From assembly GCF_028583425.1 (NCBI RefSeq), contig NC_072801.1, forward strand, positions 15,334,001 to 15,398,000: a stretch of 64,000 nucleotides of DNA, written 5' to 3'. The notes beneath the pieces are model-generated. The model was not told the origin of the DNA. It did not search any database and was given only the letters and a program-made list of their open reading frames with translations. Shown piece by piece: positions 22,489-35,104 of the stretch. This DNA is from Eublepharis macularius. Taxonomy: Eukaryota > Chordata > Lepidosauria > Squamata > Eublepharidae. Each line of letters opens with the position of its first letter. Position 1 is the first letter of the stretch. The translations under genes were made by a program, and so were the position numbers.

Positions 22489-23979
22489 TGGGAAAGTGTT
22501 TCCCACTTTATTGGAAGTATGACTAGATGAAGATGAGCTCGGGGTGGGGAGTATCAGTGACATTTTATTTTACAGACAACAATTAAAAAGCCAACTAAAT
22601 AGCAAAAAGGCAAAAGATTAATCAGGTCCTTCCCCCCTCCCCAAGGTGCAATGACTCTACTGGTAAGAATCTTCTTCTTTATTTCATCAGCATGAATATA
22701 ATATTTCAAATCCTGTGGGCATGACATTTCATCTTGCCTGCAAGAGTAACGCTGAGCCCTGGCATTTTTGCATTAGAATGTTATATACCATGAACTTCCT
22801 ATCATGCAACAAACAAGTCTTTCTTACTTGAATATCCTTCTGTGTTCTTCTGTGATAATGGGAACCTATCAAATATTTCTGTGGAATAAGATGGCTGCCT
22901 TCAGTGATCACTTACCGGAGGAACAGAAGATGCTGGCCAGAGATATCCAGGAGGAGGCAGTCCACCTTTCTAAGCAGTAGATCTCCATGGGGTGAAATGT
23001 GGCTGATTCCTCCACAAGGGCCTTGACGTCATCTGTAGTGATCAGGAGGCATGCTTGGCTATGAGACCAAGCGAGGTTGAGGGCATGCCGTTTGAGGGCC
23101 AGATCCTGTTCTTTAAACTAGATGAATACTTGTACCAGGAACTTGTCCCAGAAACTAAAAGGATTGTCAGACTGCCAGCTCATATGGAGTTTTACCTTCT
23201 TCACAACAATCAGGAACCAAAGCCTTTGCTAGGCACCAACAATATGGAGGACCTCAATTTAGGTACCAGCCTTACCACCAATGCCAGCAGTATCCTCATC
23301 ACCACTCCTTTCCTGGCACACAGTCTCAGCACCAGAGGAGAAGACCCTTGCAGAAGCCAAGACAGAGCTCACTAGCCTCTGCTCTTAAGGACCCACCTCA
23401 AATTCAGAAACAACTGTTCTGAATAGCAGAGGAGACCCAAGAGGTGTTTGGCAACAGGCTCACCAATTTCCTATTGGGCTGAAGAGCCATCACCATAGAT
23501 TCATGGGTACTTGAAATAATTCTGTTTTGCTATAAAGTTGAGTTCATTCATTCTCTGTGTCTGAGTCTCCCATGTAAATCTGTAAGCAATGCATCACCCG
23601 ACGTAACACAAGAGCTCCTTGCATTACTCTGTAAAGGGGCAGTTCAGCAGTCTAAATCCAGGTGCGAGTTTCAGTCAAGATAACTTTTGGTTGATAAGAA
23701 GGATGGGATGTCCAGACCCATTCTAGATCTTAGATAACTGAACATGTCCATTAAAGTGCAAAAATTTAGAATGGTCACACTCCCTATGGTCATGCAACGT
23801 TTGCCTCCTGGATCGTGTTTTGCGGTCCTTGATTTGAAGGATACTTACTTCTATATCTCTATACATCAATCTCACAGGAAGTACCTGAGGTTCCAGTTTG
23901 GAGGACAAATTTACCAATAACAGGTGTGACCCTTTGGTTTGGCCGTAGCCCCAAGGGTATTCACTAAATGCATAGCTGT

Positions 23980-24900
23980 CTAGTTGCCTGCTTGAGTGTT
24001 ACCAGAATTGGTTTCCATGCGAGTAACAGAATTTGTGGGGGAATTAGGAAGCAAGGAAGACAGCTATGTGAGAGGCTGGTAACTATGGGATCTTGGGCGT
24101 CAATGTCTATGAGGATCCATTCCTCTAGAGAACCCTTTCAATAAGCAGGCAGATATTCAATCAAAAAGGGTTTTTTTATTTAAAATACTATAGATCAATT
24201 GCACACAAAACACACAGTACACATAAGGAGCTAACTAGAAAAAAACAGGAAGGAAAGTTGGAGAGAGTTGTAGAGTTGGCTTTATAGTTACCAGGTGCAG
24301 AAGATTGGGGGTGTGCGAGGGAGAGCAGCTTCGGTGAGCAGTACTTCATGGCAAGAGGGAGAAGGGCTCAGACATGCCATCTGAGGGCATGTGGAAGGTC
24401 TAGAACACACACACTGAGCACATGGCAGGACAGTCAGATATACTGTGAAACATGCCCTGAGGCAGGACTGAGAGTCTCTGCCCTAAGACAATGCCTTAAT
24501 GGTTCTTCTCAGGGTGGTATAAAGGATTGGGAAACTGTCTCCGGGTGAGAAAATAAGGCTGGTGAACTGTCTCGAAGGTGGGACAATGAACTAGGAAGGT
24601 TTGATTAGGTCTTCCTGAAAGGGACTATAGGTGTAAAAAGACTATTTGATAACCCACGATGGCTGGATGAGCAAGCCTATAATAGGAGAGTGGGTAAAGG
24701 GTAGAATTGGCAGGGTCTGTGAATGGATTCATTCAAGTACTTCTGGAGACCTCCATTGTTCTAGGGTTATGCACAAACTCTGGGGTGTGGGGTTGTCAGT
24801 CTTACTTGACTTCTCACATTCCAGTACTTTCCCACCTCCTGCCTAGCCAGGCAGCTTGTCTGTGTTTTAAACACACGCACAGAGGGGCTTATGGTATTGC
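23980..24900 (-). mobile_element. Insertion in the DIRS RT, probable LTR
   Basis: The RT reading breaks after FTKCIA (about 23975) and resumes near 24930 with TYMRMQECSVYPYLDDW. The roughly 0.9 kb between has no DIRS similarity. It contains, on the minus strand, AAATAAAAAAACCC (complement at 24170-24185), a possible poly(A) signal. Possible termini are TGTTACC near 23995 and TTTAAACA near 24872, giving TGTT..AACA ends. No target duplication was found. It could be a solo LTR of a retroviral or Gypsy-type element. Confidence 0.45.
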
Positions 24901-26697
24901 CATATTCATAAGCCTTAATATCATGAGAGCACGTATGACCACTTACATGAGAATGCAGGAGTGCTCAGTTTACCCATACCTGGATGACTGGCTGTTTACA
25001 GCACAGTCCCAGGAGATCCTACATAGTCGTGTAACTTTGATATTGAGGGTGTGTGAAAATCTTGGGCCCGGTTGTTTACATTTGTAGATAAACTTGGTCC
25101 CTTCCAGAAAAGTACAGTTCATAGGAGCTATCCTAGACACCTTACAAAACAGAGCTTTTCTTCCTCCAGAGAGGGCCCTGAAGATACAGACACTGGTGCA
25201 CTCTCTCTCACGTAGGTTCCAGTTGGCTCTAAAACTTCACATACTATTAGAGTTACTGGCAGTGACCACAGCTATGACTCCTCTAGCAAGGCTACACATG
25301 AGGCAGCTTCAAATTTGGCTCCTATCAGTTCATAAACCTGTGATATGCTCATAGGTCAGAAAATACTCAATTACAAGAGCTGTGTACAAGTCTTTGGACT
25401 GGTGACTTTCTGATGCCCACCTGTTTAGAGGAGTAGAGTTTGGATCCTGTTTCAATTACCACCGACACTTCTGTGGAGGGCTGGGGGGCTCACTGCCAAC
25501 ATATGCCAACTCATGGTACCTGGTCGATGGGAGAAAAGTGGTTATATATCAGCATATTAGAACTTCAAGCCATATGTTAAGCACTTACCTCCTTTGTGGA
25601 TATTGTGGAAAACCAGAGGGTCCAAATATACACAGAAAACAGCACAGGCATGTTTTATGTAAACAGGCAGGGAAGAACCACATCAAGGACCCTTTACATG
25701 AAGATCTGGGACTGGGCTGTACAACATGGGGTCTCCCTACAAGTGGTCCACATTGCTGGAACATCAAATGTCATAGCTAACAGACTGAGCAGGTTGGGAT
25801 CTACTATGCATGCATAGTCTCTAAAGAACTGTTACATACCACCTGCCTTCAACCTCTGGGGCTTCCCAGAGACCGACCTGTTTGCCACCAAGGAAAACAG
25901 CAAGGCAACTCTATTCTGCTCCAGAGGGACAATGGATCCAGGATCTCTAGGGAATGCCTTTCAGATCAAATGGTCCAGATACCAATGTTATGTCTTTCCC
26001 AAAATTGTCATTGATTCCAAGAGTGGTCAGCAAGATGCAGGCAGACAAAACCAGATGCAAATTTATAGCACTATTCTGGCCACATAAACCATGGTTTCAA
26101 TGATTGCTAGTTCTAGACAAAAACAACTACTTCCACTTACCAGTACGGAATACTGAAACATCACAGTATACCCAGACTGAGACTCACAGCGTGGCTAATC
26201 TCGTATGCCTGGAAATGGGATAGATTTGTGAGTTGGGCTAGACACAAGGGTATCAACCCCCAGACAGGTGCAATTGCCTCAGTGTTAGAATACCTTCCAG
26301 TCCTTAAGTAGGAACATATAATCTATTAGGTTCATCTGACTGCTATATCCACCTTTCATGTCCTCATTGATGAGCAAACACTTTTCTTACACTACATGTC
26401 AAAATTATTCCTCAGGGGTCTTTGCAACATGTTTCCATAAGTGAAACCAATAACCCCACAATGGTCATTGTCCCTGCTATTGGCTATGTTAATGCCCAGA
26501 CCCTTTGAGACTTTGGCCACTTGTCTCTTAAAATTTTTTGTCAACTTACCTTGTCCGTTGGAGATTCATGCTCACTTTAGTAGGCCTCAGGCGTCGTCTA
26601 CGGCCTTCACCAGAGGTGCTCCCATATAAGACATCCGTAAAGCAGCAATGTGGTCATCTGCAGACACTTTTATCAAGCACTACACCTTGGATATCAA

Positions 26698-27025
26698 CAG
26701 GGCTTTTTTTCAGCTGGAACACGGTGGAACGGAGTTCCGGCACCTCTAGAAAATGGTCACATGGCCGGTGGCCCCGCCCTCTGATCTCCAGACAGAGGGG
26801 AGTTTAGATTGTCCTCCGCACCATGCGGCACAGAGGGCAATCTAAACTCCCCTCTGTCTTGAGATCAGGGGACGGGGCCACTGGCCATGTGACCATTTTC
26901 GGCAAGGGTGATTTAAACTTTAAAAAACTCTCCCCTTGTTCCAGCTGACCCAAAGTGACATCATTGTCCGGTCCTGCGTTCCACCACTGAGTTCCACCAC
27001 CTCTTTTCCCAGAAAAAAAGCCCTG
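26698..27025. mobile_element. Nonautonomous hAT element, family A copy 2
   Basis: Termini CAGGGCTTTTTTTCAGC and CAGAAAAAAAGCCCTG, flanked by GATATCAA (26690-26697) and GATATCAG (27026-27033), a 7/8 match. It lies in the recombinase tail of the DIRS element, so it is younger than that element. The internal palindrome includes GGTGGCCCCGCCC and GGGCAATCTAAACTCCCCTC. Confidence 0.9.
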
Positions 27026-27455
27026 GATATCAGTGACAGGAGAGAGCCAGCAGAGGGTCAAGCAGTACTTCCATGAAGAGCCTCACCCCTGTTTCTATGG
27101 TCAGTGGCTTCCTAAACTCTCATGTGGGACAGCCCAGATGACTGACAATGAAAACAGGGTTGCAGTTTCCTTTAATTGTTCATTGAAGTCTTCTGTGCAA
27201 GGACACATACCTTCAGAAGAAGAAGGCTCAGAAGAAGCTGAGGGTTAAGGGTGTCACTCTGCCCAGATTGCAGGCCTTTGGGCAGGAAACAGCCATCCAA
27301 GCGCTCTTGGGGGTGGTAGGGGGCGGTGCCGTCATCTACAGTGTGAAAGCAACAGAACCTACTGATCAGCAGATCTGTGCATGCGCAGTGCCATGTGTGC
27401 CTGTACAGAAGACACCAGTGAACAACAGTTACAGGCAAGCGCGACCCTGTTTTCT

Positions 27456-29607
27456 TTGCAGTAGTCTTTACTGGCTGCTTGTTTGGAGAGAGAGAGAGAG
27501 TCTCCAGAATCCATCTTGTGTATAATGAAGCAAAAAGTCTGAGCTGCATGCAGCTATTCATTTTCTAAAGTTCATTGTATTATGTCCAGCCCAGTCACTT
27601 CTGGCTAGCATTTGCATGAACTTTGGCAGAGACAATAGAAGCAGCCAACGTTGCTCATTCCGGCCCGATGGAGGATGGAGCTAGATCATTAGGACGCTTT
27701 GGAGCTGCCAGTTATTCAGTTGGTTCCAGGTTTTGAGCTATAGCGGTTCACAAGCACGCTGCCCCTCTCCTTGAGAAATAAGCCTTAGCAGCAGAACGAT
27801 CGATATTCCCTTCCATAAAACACACATTAATTGTCAAAAGTGGAAAAGGCAGCAAATGAAAATGTAGGTACCAAACACTCCTTTCTTGTTTCTCCTAGTT
27901 CTTCCTGCCTGTGGCAAACCTTTCACAAGAAAGACTTCTTACTGATACTCGTTTTCATCTCTCTCCTCTACAGATCTTTTCTCCTGTGCAGAGCTTTTCT
28001 TAGTCCCAAGTACCACAGTTCAGCCCATTTTGTGCCATTCTGTAAACATGGTGTGAAGCAACAGATTTGCAAGCCACCCTTGTTCCTTTGAGTGGATCCC
28101 TGGAAGATCAGGGAAATCCCATGTCTGTCCAAAGTCTCTTACTCCCAGGGGATACCAAAAACACTCTGGGTAACAACCGCTGCCACCAGCGACTATGAGA
28201 GTATCTAGCGCTAGAGGGAATGGCATGTCTGGCACTCCATACCTGTGTTGTGGTTTAGAGGTTCTATTTAATACTGTAGTTTGCAAGGAAATATCTGTGT
28301 GTTTTCTATTAAGCAGCTATGGAAATGCTGCAGAAAATATATGATATCCGCAGTGAGCAACAGTTGGTTTGTTTATCAGTCAAAATATGGTGTTCCATTC
28401 TTGTATTGGCTCTTGTAATTTCTCCTTGGTAGATAACATTAAGAACTTTGCTTTGTCCTCCCCGCCCCCCGCTTTCATATTACCTCCCATTTGACTTAAT
28501 CTGTTCAATTTTTCTATTGTACTGTCCCCAGGCCTGGTGGCTACGTGCCACAATATCTCCTCTTCATCTTTTTCTCAATGTCCCATGTCTTGTGTGAGGT
28601 ACACGGGCACCCTGGATATGAACCATTTCTAGGGTGTGGAAATTTGGTTTGCTTTTAGTTGTGTTTTGTTGTTGTTTATTAGTGTCCATGGATTTTGTCA
28701 TTTTTGTTGCTTCTAGCAGTCTGAATAGCTTGATTTTAGAAATTTAAAAATAAATAAAATGTCATTGGAGTTTTCTATATGACACAGAGAAGTTCACCAG
28801 AAGGGCACATACTAACTCATACAGGCACCATTTGCAAAACTGCCACTGAAGTTTATATCCATAGCAAGAAATGATTTCCTGAAAAATGTAACCAGTTTGT
28901 GTAACCTCATGTCTTTGTATTCTCTGCTTTATTTTTGCTGGTTTGTATATTCTCTCCTTCTGTAATTTGTTCTTCCAGGTGCTATTAGACTCGAATTTTG
29001 TTCTGCTTGAAAAGTATTTTAAAAGCATTGATGCATTTTATAAATAAATGGATAAGTATTCGTGCTGACAATGGAACCTTCTTTGCTCAATATTTTTTAT
29101 TAAAAGTGAACCGAACGATATCCAGAGACGGCAGAAAGACCATTTCTCAGGTACCTCCTGAGAGACAGAATTTAAGAAATGGCAACCTTTGTGATGCATG
29201 CAGTGTAGTTTATGGTGGCTGCCTTCTTGCCACCACTGGTTCCATCTTAGTGTTTCCTAAACCATCTAAGCTACTGGTATTGCAAAATGAAGGCTTGTCT
29301 CCAGTGGGATCTGTTGGGTTAACTTCCTGTCAAATAGGCAGGCACAGTTCATTAACAGGGAGAAAACGGGGCTGGCACCACTTGTGATTCTCTGCACACA
29401 ATAACAGCATTCCCACAGCAGTCCCACAGCATTCCTCTCATAATCTGAAACGTGTGCGTTTTTGATCGTTCCAAAGTGCTGGGCACTTCATGGGCTGAGC
29501 CTAACTGATCCTAGAGAAAATCGAAAGTAACATGAAATAGGGGTACCCATACTCATCACTCTCCTGTTTGCTCAGTTGTTGTTTTATCAAAACAATAGTG
29601 TGATGAC
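27456..29607. other. Mostly unrecognised; small tail fragment near 28970
   Basis: A short (GA)n patch lies at 27485-27500. TTCCAGGTGCTATTAGACTC at 28973-28992 matches the 'GGTGCTACTGGACTC' end of the foldback repeats at 36040 and 47930. A-rich ends near 28740-28760 (AAAAATAAATAAAATG) look like a LINE or SINE tail. No exon recognised. Confidence 0.35.
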
Positions 29608-29865
29608 CAGGGCTTTTTTTCTGGGAAATGAGGTGGTGGAACTCAGTGGGTTGCCCTCGGAGATAATGATCACATGGCTGGTGGCCCCGCCCCCTGATCT
29701 CCAGACAGAGGGGAGTTTAGATTGCCCTCCACGCCGCTCAGTGGCGCGGAGGGCAATCTCAACTCCCCTCTGTCTGGAGATCAGGGGCGGGGCCACCAGC
29801 CATGTGACCATTTTCAAGAGGTTCCGGAACTGTGTTCCATCGCGTTCCAGCTGAAAAAAGCCCTG
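29608..29865. mobile_element. Nonautonomous hAT element, family A copy 3
   Basis: Inverted relative to copy 1: CAGGGCTTTTTTTCTGGG at the left and CTGAAAAAAGCCCTG at the right. Flanks are GTGATGAC (29600-29607) and CTGATGAC (29866-29873), a 7/8 match. The inner palindrome (about 29680-29810) has arms of about 60 bases with few mismatches. Confidence 0.9.
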
Positions 29866-30476
29866 CTGATGACAGAGTTTGCTTTCTGTTGAAGTCAGAA
29901 TGATCCAAACTGCCTGAATTGTTAGGAGGTTGTACAGAACTCGGAAGTGGACCACACTGCAGAATCAGTATGTGATCTTAGCATGAAGAACCTAGAAAGG
30001 GAAAGATTCTGTGAACACTGTCAGGGACAAAAGCAGAGAGAGGAAGAAGGCTCTCACCAAACAATTTTAATTGCTGTTAAATTTTTTGCTGAAAATATTT
30101 GTTTTGTGAGGTACCTGATTACCATTCAGAAAGATGCACATTTAATTAATGTAGTTATATGCAGCTTTGTATACACTGAATGCTTTTTTTTTAATGACAG
30201 GTTTTTGTTTGCATTTTTTTTATTTCTGAATGTTCACTTTCAATTTTAAATGTAAAATCAGTTTTGGAACAGAACTGATGCGTGTTTTCAGTACTTCAGA
30301 GAAACAGCATCTGGTAGTCTGCATAGCAAACCTACATTGGGGGGTTACCCTCAAGGACTGAGTAATTCAGAATTATAAAACAGTATATTTTTATGTATGC
30401 TATTTATAGCTTTCTTTGGGTGTTGATTTCCTTTGACTTTTATTTTATTTACATTTAATTGCCACAGCACATATCA
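29866..30476. other. No recognised feature
   Basis: AT-rich, with T-runs near 30185 and 30215. No nameable repeat or exon. Confidence 0.4.
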
Positions 30477-31507
30477 TCCTACTATATAAAAGGCTAACCG
30501 TGTTCAAGACAACTCACTTCCTACCCTGGTGCACCTCCAGAGGGCGCTGCCTTGGAGGGAAACCCAGAAGAGGCAGCCTGTCCCTCCAAGAGCATGCCAT
30601 GGCAGGAAGCCCAGGCTGGGATCAGGCATGGAGCAGGTGGCAATGCCTGTCCCGTCCCCCCCACCATCACCCAGTTTGGATCAGGAGTGGAACAGGTGGC
30701 AATGCCTGCCTCCCACCTTCACTGAGCAGGGATCAGGAGTGGAGCAGGTGGCAATGCGCACCCCTTGCCATCACCTGGCTGGGATCAGGAGCAGAGGAGG
30801 AGACAATGCCTGCTCCCCCTCACCTGGCCAGGATCAGGTGCGGAGCAGGTGGCAATGACCGTCCCCCTTCACCCGGCTGGGATCAGGTGTGGAGCAGGTG
30901 GCAATGACCACACACCCCTTCACCCAGCTGGGATCAGGTTTGCAGCAAGCGGCACTGCCCGCCCCACCCTTCATCTGGCTGGGGTCAGTAGCAGAGCAGG
31001 TGGCAATTCCCGCCCACCCCCCTTTACCCAATTGGGATCAGGTTTGCAGCAAGCGGCACTGCCCGCCCCCCACTTCATCCAACTGGGGTCAGTAGCAGAG
31101 CAGGTGGCAATGCCCGCCCACCCCCCTTCACCCGACTGGGATCAGGAGTGGAGCAGGTGGCAATGTCTGCCCTTCACCTTGACCCGGCCGGGATCAGTCA
31201 CAGAGGAAGAAGCAATGCCTGCCTCCCCCCTCCCCTTTCTAAGCCTGTTGTATTTTTTCTCAGAACGAGCTTTTTTACTTGTGCCTATATAAGGTCCCAG
31301 CATGAGTCTCCCATGTCTCCCAGCTATCAAGTACTGAGAAAGACTTCTGTTGATGAGATCTTGGAGAATTGCTCCCAGAGCAGATATGCAGAACTAACTA
31401 ACAGATTCCAGACAGACCTGCTGGTCCAAATTATTTGTTTTAATCAATGTAATCCCTTCTGAGACTCACATAAAGTAGCTTCATACCCTTGAAACGGGCA
31501 CGTCCTC
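30477..31507 (+). mobile_element. Helitron-like nonautonomous element
   Basis: The left end TCCTACTATATAAAAGGCTA, preceded by A, closely resembles Helitron 5' termini, which start with TC and carry a TATATAAAAGGCTAA-like word. Near the right end CCCTTGAAACGGGCACG (about 31488-31504) resembles the GC-rich subterminal hairpin of animal Helitrons, but the CTRR terminus is not clear. No Rep/helicase frame. The body is largely the tandem repeat at 30617-31230. Confidence 0.5.
30617..31230 (+). repeat. GC-rich minisatellite, about 12 units of 49-61 bp
   Basis: Each unit contains GGATCAGG, then GAGCAGGTGGCAATG, then a C-rich stretch ending near ACCCGGCTG. About twelve units start near 30619, 30678, 30730, 30781, 30830, 30879, 30931, 30983, 31036, 31087, 31138 and 31190. 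Unit length varies and units differ by substitutions. Overlapping open frames of 100-175 codons are a consequence of the repeat and have no known domain. Confidence 0.85.
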
Positions 31508-32101
31508 ATGGCTCATGGGTGGGGTTGAAGCATAGCTGCAGGACTCTTTTTGGATTCCCCTGAAAGGTGACTCTCTGGGGTGCACATTAGAATTCTGTGC
31601 GGGTCAAAAATGGAGCATAGCCACTGCCTCACTAATTGTAATGCATCCTCACAACAGCAACAGTGAACGAGCTCTGTGTGTATCTGAGCTGTTGTGTTGG
31701 TGGAAGTTTTCGTGACCTGATTATCATACTTTAAATAGACCCAGTGACACAGGCCTGGATTGTTTAATCAAGTCCACTTTGCTTGAGCCAGTTTTTTCTC
31801 ACACCTTATTCTAACACATTTGCTTTGGCAAATCTGTCGGCTGGGTCGGTCTAGCATTGTATTTTGCAGTGGTGCTCTTGTGCAGCAGCTTTGCCTTGGA
31901 AAGCTTGTGTATGCCATGTTAAGTCCCGTGGTAGGAAGGTGGGATATAAATAAATGCTGCCACCTCTGAGGCATGAAGGGAGGCACTGCAGGATCATACG
32001 TGATGCAGTTCTAATTTACATTGTTCAGACTTCATTGGCCTTAGGTTAAAAGATCTTTCCTCCATATCTAATTAAGGCTGGTGTTGAAGTATGGTATAGA
32101 G
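31508..32101. other. Mostly unrecognised; LINE-like tail near 31940
   Basis: GGTAGGAAGGTGGGATATAA followed by ATAAATGC (31930-31958) has the form of an L2/CR1-type 3' end. No coding part is visible upstream. Confidence 0.4.
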
Positions 32102-32674
32102 CAGGGGTGGCCCAACTGTGGCTCGTGAGCCACATGTGGCTCTACTAGACATATTGTGCGGCTCCTGGTGGTCTCTGAGTATTGCTGTGGCCATACATTT
32201 TATTTTATTTTAGTTTATTTCCCTCTCTCCCTTCCCTCCCTTTCCTCTTTTCTTTCCATGTCTTTCTCCCCCTCCTTTTCCTTCTTTCTTTCCATGTCTT
32301 TCCCTCTCTTTTCCTTTTTTCCTTCATTCCTTCTTTCCATGTCTTTCATATTTTCAGTAAAAATGTTGGGGTCGCCAGGTCTGACTCAGAAAATACCTGG
32401 GGACTTTGGGGGTGAAGCTTAGCAAGGATGTGACATCACTTTTGTGATGTCAAAGATTAGGTGATGGCTTTTCCCAAGCTCTACCACTTCTGATGATGTC
32501 ACTTCCATCATACCGCATCAAAACCCCACCCCTTCCTGTGATGTCAATTTCAAGACACTCCCCCCAAACCCACCTCTTCATCTGAAGTTACTTCAATGCA
32601 TCATGTCTTGCGGCTCTCAAACATCTGGCGTTTATTCTATGTGGCTCTTACATTAAGCAAGTTTGGCCACCCCG
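32102..32674. mobile_element. Nonautonomous hAT element, family C
   Basis: Left end CAGGGGTGGCCCAACTGTGG and right end AGTTTGGCCACCCCG are inverted repeats, with one base apparently lost at the right tip. Perfect 8-bp duplication GTATAGAG (32094-32101 and 32675-32682). TGTGGCTC is repeated near both ends. A pyrimidine-rich (TTTCC/TTCT)n tract fills 32215-32350. No transposase. Confidence 0.88.
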
Positions 32675-32682
32675 GTATAGAG

Positions 32683-33744
32683 GATAACATATAAATCAGA
32701 TTTTGAACATAAATGCATGCACAGGTGCAACTGGGGGAGGGGGAGGATTTGAGAAATTCTTTTGGTCTCTTGGAGCTCTGTGATTCTATTTTAGTTTTAG
32801 CAAATTCTGCACCTCTCTTGGTGAAACTTGAGGCTAATTCCAGAGGTGAAAGGAAGAATCTATGGGAGAAGCTGGAGTTGCCACCACTGGGATTGTTAGT
32901 GATATACCTGGTAAATGGCTGGCATCACTAAGGCCTATGTGTGTGCTTAGTTCAGCCTCTGTGTTACTGTGGGGTGCACATGCTCTGAGTAATTTGTGTG
33001 TGTGTGTGTGGGGGGGGGTCACAGTTACCAGATGCAAGCAAGTACAGCTGCTGGGGCTGCATAATAGTTCAAACACAGAGCTTCCCTGGCAAAGCACTCC
33101 CTTGAGCGTATACTTCTTGTCCTATATGGCCAACGGTCATTCAGAGCTTATTCTGCACTGTTTAGTTCCAAGCCTTGTGATTCCCTTTTTGTGCCTTTTC
33201 CTTCCTTCCTTCCTGTATCTTGTATCTCATTTGATGCATCTCCTTCCTGTCATCTAATAGCTCTGTCAAGGCAGTTTCTTCCTACCCTGCGGTCCAAGGC
33301 CTATATTCTAGTTTTGGCAGGCTGTCACAGAGAAACTATCAGTTGCATCCAAATGGTAGCATAGCAGTTGAGACATAGCTCGGGCATGGATCACAGAGTC
33401 CGCAGATCATATGGCTTTTGACCTGTTGCTATCAAACAGGAGAGCAAGATAGCAAAGAGAGCACCTTACCTTTGTGAAACTTGTGCCCTTGGAGACACAT
33501 TCATAAAAGCAACTCCCAGAATTACTTCTTCACGTTGGTACAGATGCGGTGTGCATCAGGTCTTTACCCGCTCTATTCCTGTCCGGGTGCTGGGCTGAGT
33601 TTATACAGTTAGGAGTGATTTAACCTTGTGCTTCAAGCAGCTAGCGCAGGGAAGGTCTTATTCTGTTCCCTACATTTCCACTTCTGGTGTATGCTTTGTG
33701 CAACCAGGATGTGTGTAAGTATCACCAAGTAGGGGTGCATGAGA
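32683..33744. other. No recognised feature
   Basis: Contains a (TG)n plus G-run at 32995-33018. Otherwise no identifiable repeat or exon. Confidence 0.4.
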
Positions 33745-33940
33745 TCTCCAGGCAAGCCTGATCTCATCAGATCTCAGAAGCTAAGCAGGATTGGCCTTGG
33801 ATAGTAATTGGATGGGAGACCTCCAAAGAAGACCAGGGTTGCAGAGGCAGGCAATGGCAAGCCATCTTTGTTAGTCTCTTGCCTTGAAAACCCCAGCAGA
33901 GGTCGCCATAAGCCAGCTATAACTTGATGGCACTTTCTAC
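33745..33940 (+). repeat. 5S rRNA-derived SINE
   Basis: GCCTGATCTCATCAGATCTC, AGAAGCTAAGCAGGATTGGC and AATTGGATGGGAGACCTCC follow the 5S RNA order. The shared tail GCAGAGGCAGGCAATGGCAA, TTAGTCTCTTGCCTTGAAAA, CGCCATAAG and AACTTGATGGCACTTT follows. It is very close to the copy at 1144. Confidence 0.85.
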
Positions 33941-34044
33941 CCCCCCCAAGGGGGCAGTTGAACATCAGTAGACCTGCAGTATACTTACCCCAGAGCTTGG
34001 TCTCAAAGTGGTCTCCTCTAATTATTACAAATGCCATGGGGCCA

Positions 34045-34400
34045 GATTTAGAGTTTATTTATATTTATTTAAAACATTTATAGGCCGCCTTCCCACCTAA
34101 ATAGACTCCCCAAGGCAGAGAATATCAAAGTATTAGAACATCAAGGCGTTAAAACATTTAAACAGCATTTAAAATGTATGTATAAATATTTAACAATACA
34201 ATAAAACATATAGACATATAAACAAACACAGCCCGGGAAGAGAGCCAATAAGAGTTTACTGGAGTACATCAAATGACACTGAAAAGTCTTCACCTGCTGG
34301 CAGAAGACAATAACAGAGGGGAACAGGCAAGTCTCCCTGGGGAGGGAGTTCCAAAGTTTCAGCATTGCCAGCACTGCCTCTGCAAATGCCAGGAGATTAT
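34045..34400 (-). pseudogene. LINE 3' end (L2/CR1-like)
   Basis: The plus strand starts with an A/T tail (TTTATATTTATTTAAAAC), then the complement of a 3' UTR (GGCCGCCTTCCCACC). Further right the minus strand encodes LKLWNSLPRETCLFPSVIVF, a match in form to the 'LWN.LP.E.R' tail of L2-like RTs. 5'-truncated and broken. Confidence 0.6.
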
Positions 34401-35032
<632 letters not shown>

Positions 35033-35104
35033 ATTCTACTCCTGTGACCTATAAGTCTTCAGTGGTGTTATTCAGGCCAGAGAGGATTGCTATGTAAACT
35101 ACAA

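Larger units (their letters stand above)
22860..27455 (+). mobile_element. Degenerate DIRS-like tyrosine-recombinase retroelement
   Basis: Several plus-strand pieces follow DIRS order. 22905-23370: a gag-like part (HLPEEQKMLARDIQEEA, ALTSSVV, then a Q/H/P/R-rich stretch). 23745-23975: RT palm (VQKFRMVTLP, FAVLDLKDTYFYISIHQSHR, KYLRFQFGGQ, FGLAVAPRVFTKCIA). 24945-25350: the DIRS-type catalytic YLDDWL motif and ARLHMRQLQIWLLS. 25440-25800: RNase H-like part (DTSVEGW, IYTENSTG, HIAGTSNVIANRLSRLG). 26540-26697: the recombinase tail (TSVKQQCGHL, YTLDI). The right end carries complementary words AAAACAGGGTTGCAG (27151) and GCGACCCTGTTTTC (27440-27453), as expected for DIRS terminal inverted repeats. 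Many stops and frameshifts and two insertions make it inactive. Confidence 0.85.

Noticed and set aside
30529-31292. Open frames of up to 175 codons taken as a gene
   Set aside because: They come from a GC-rich minisatellite that is open in several frames at once and shows no domain or start context.
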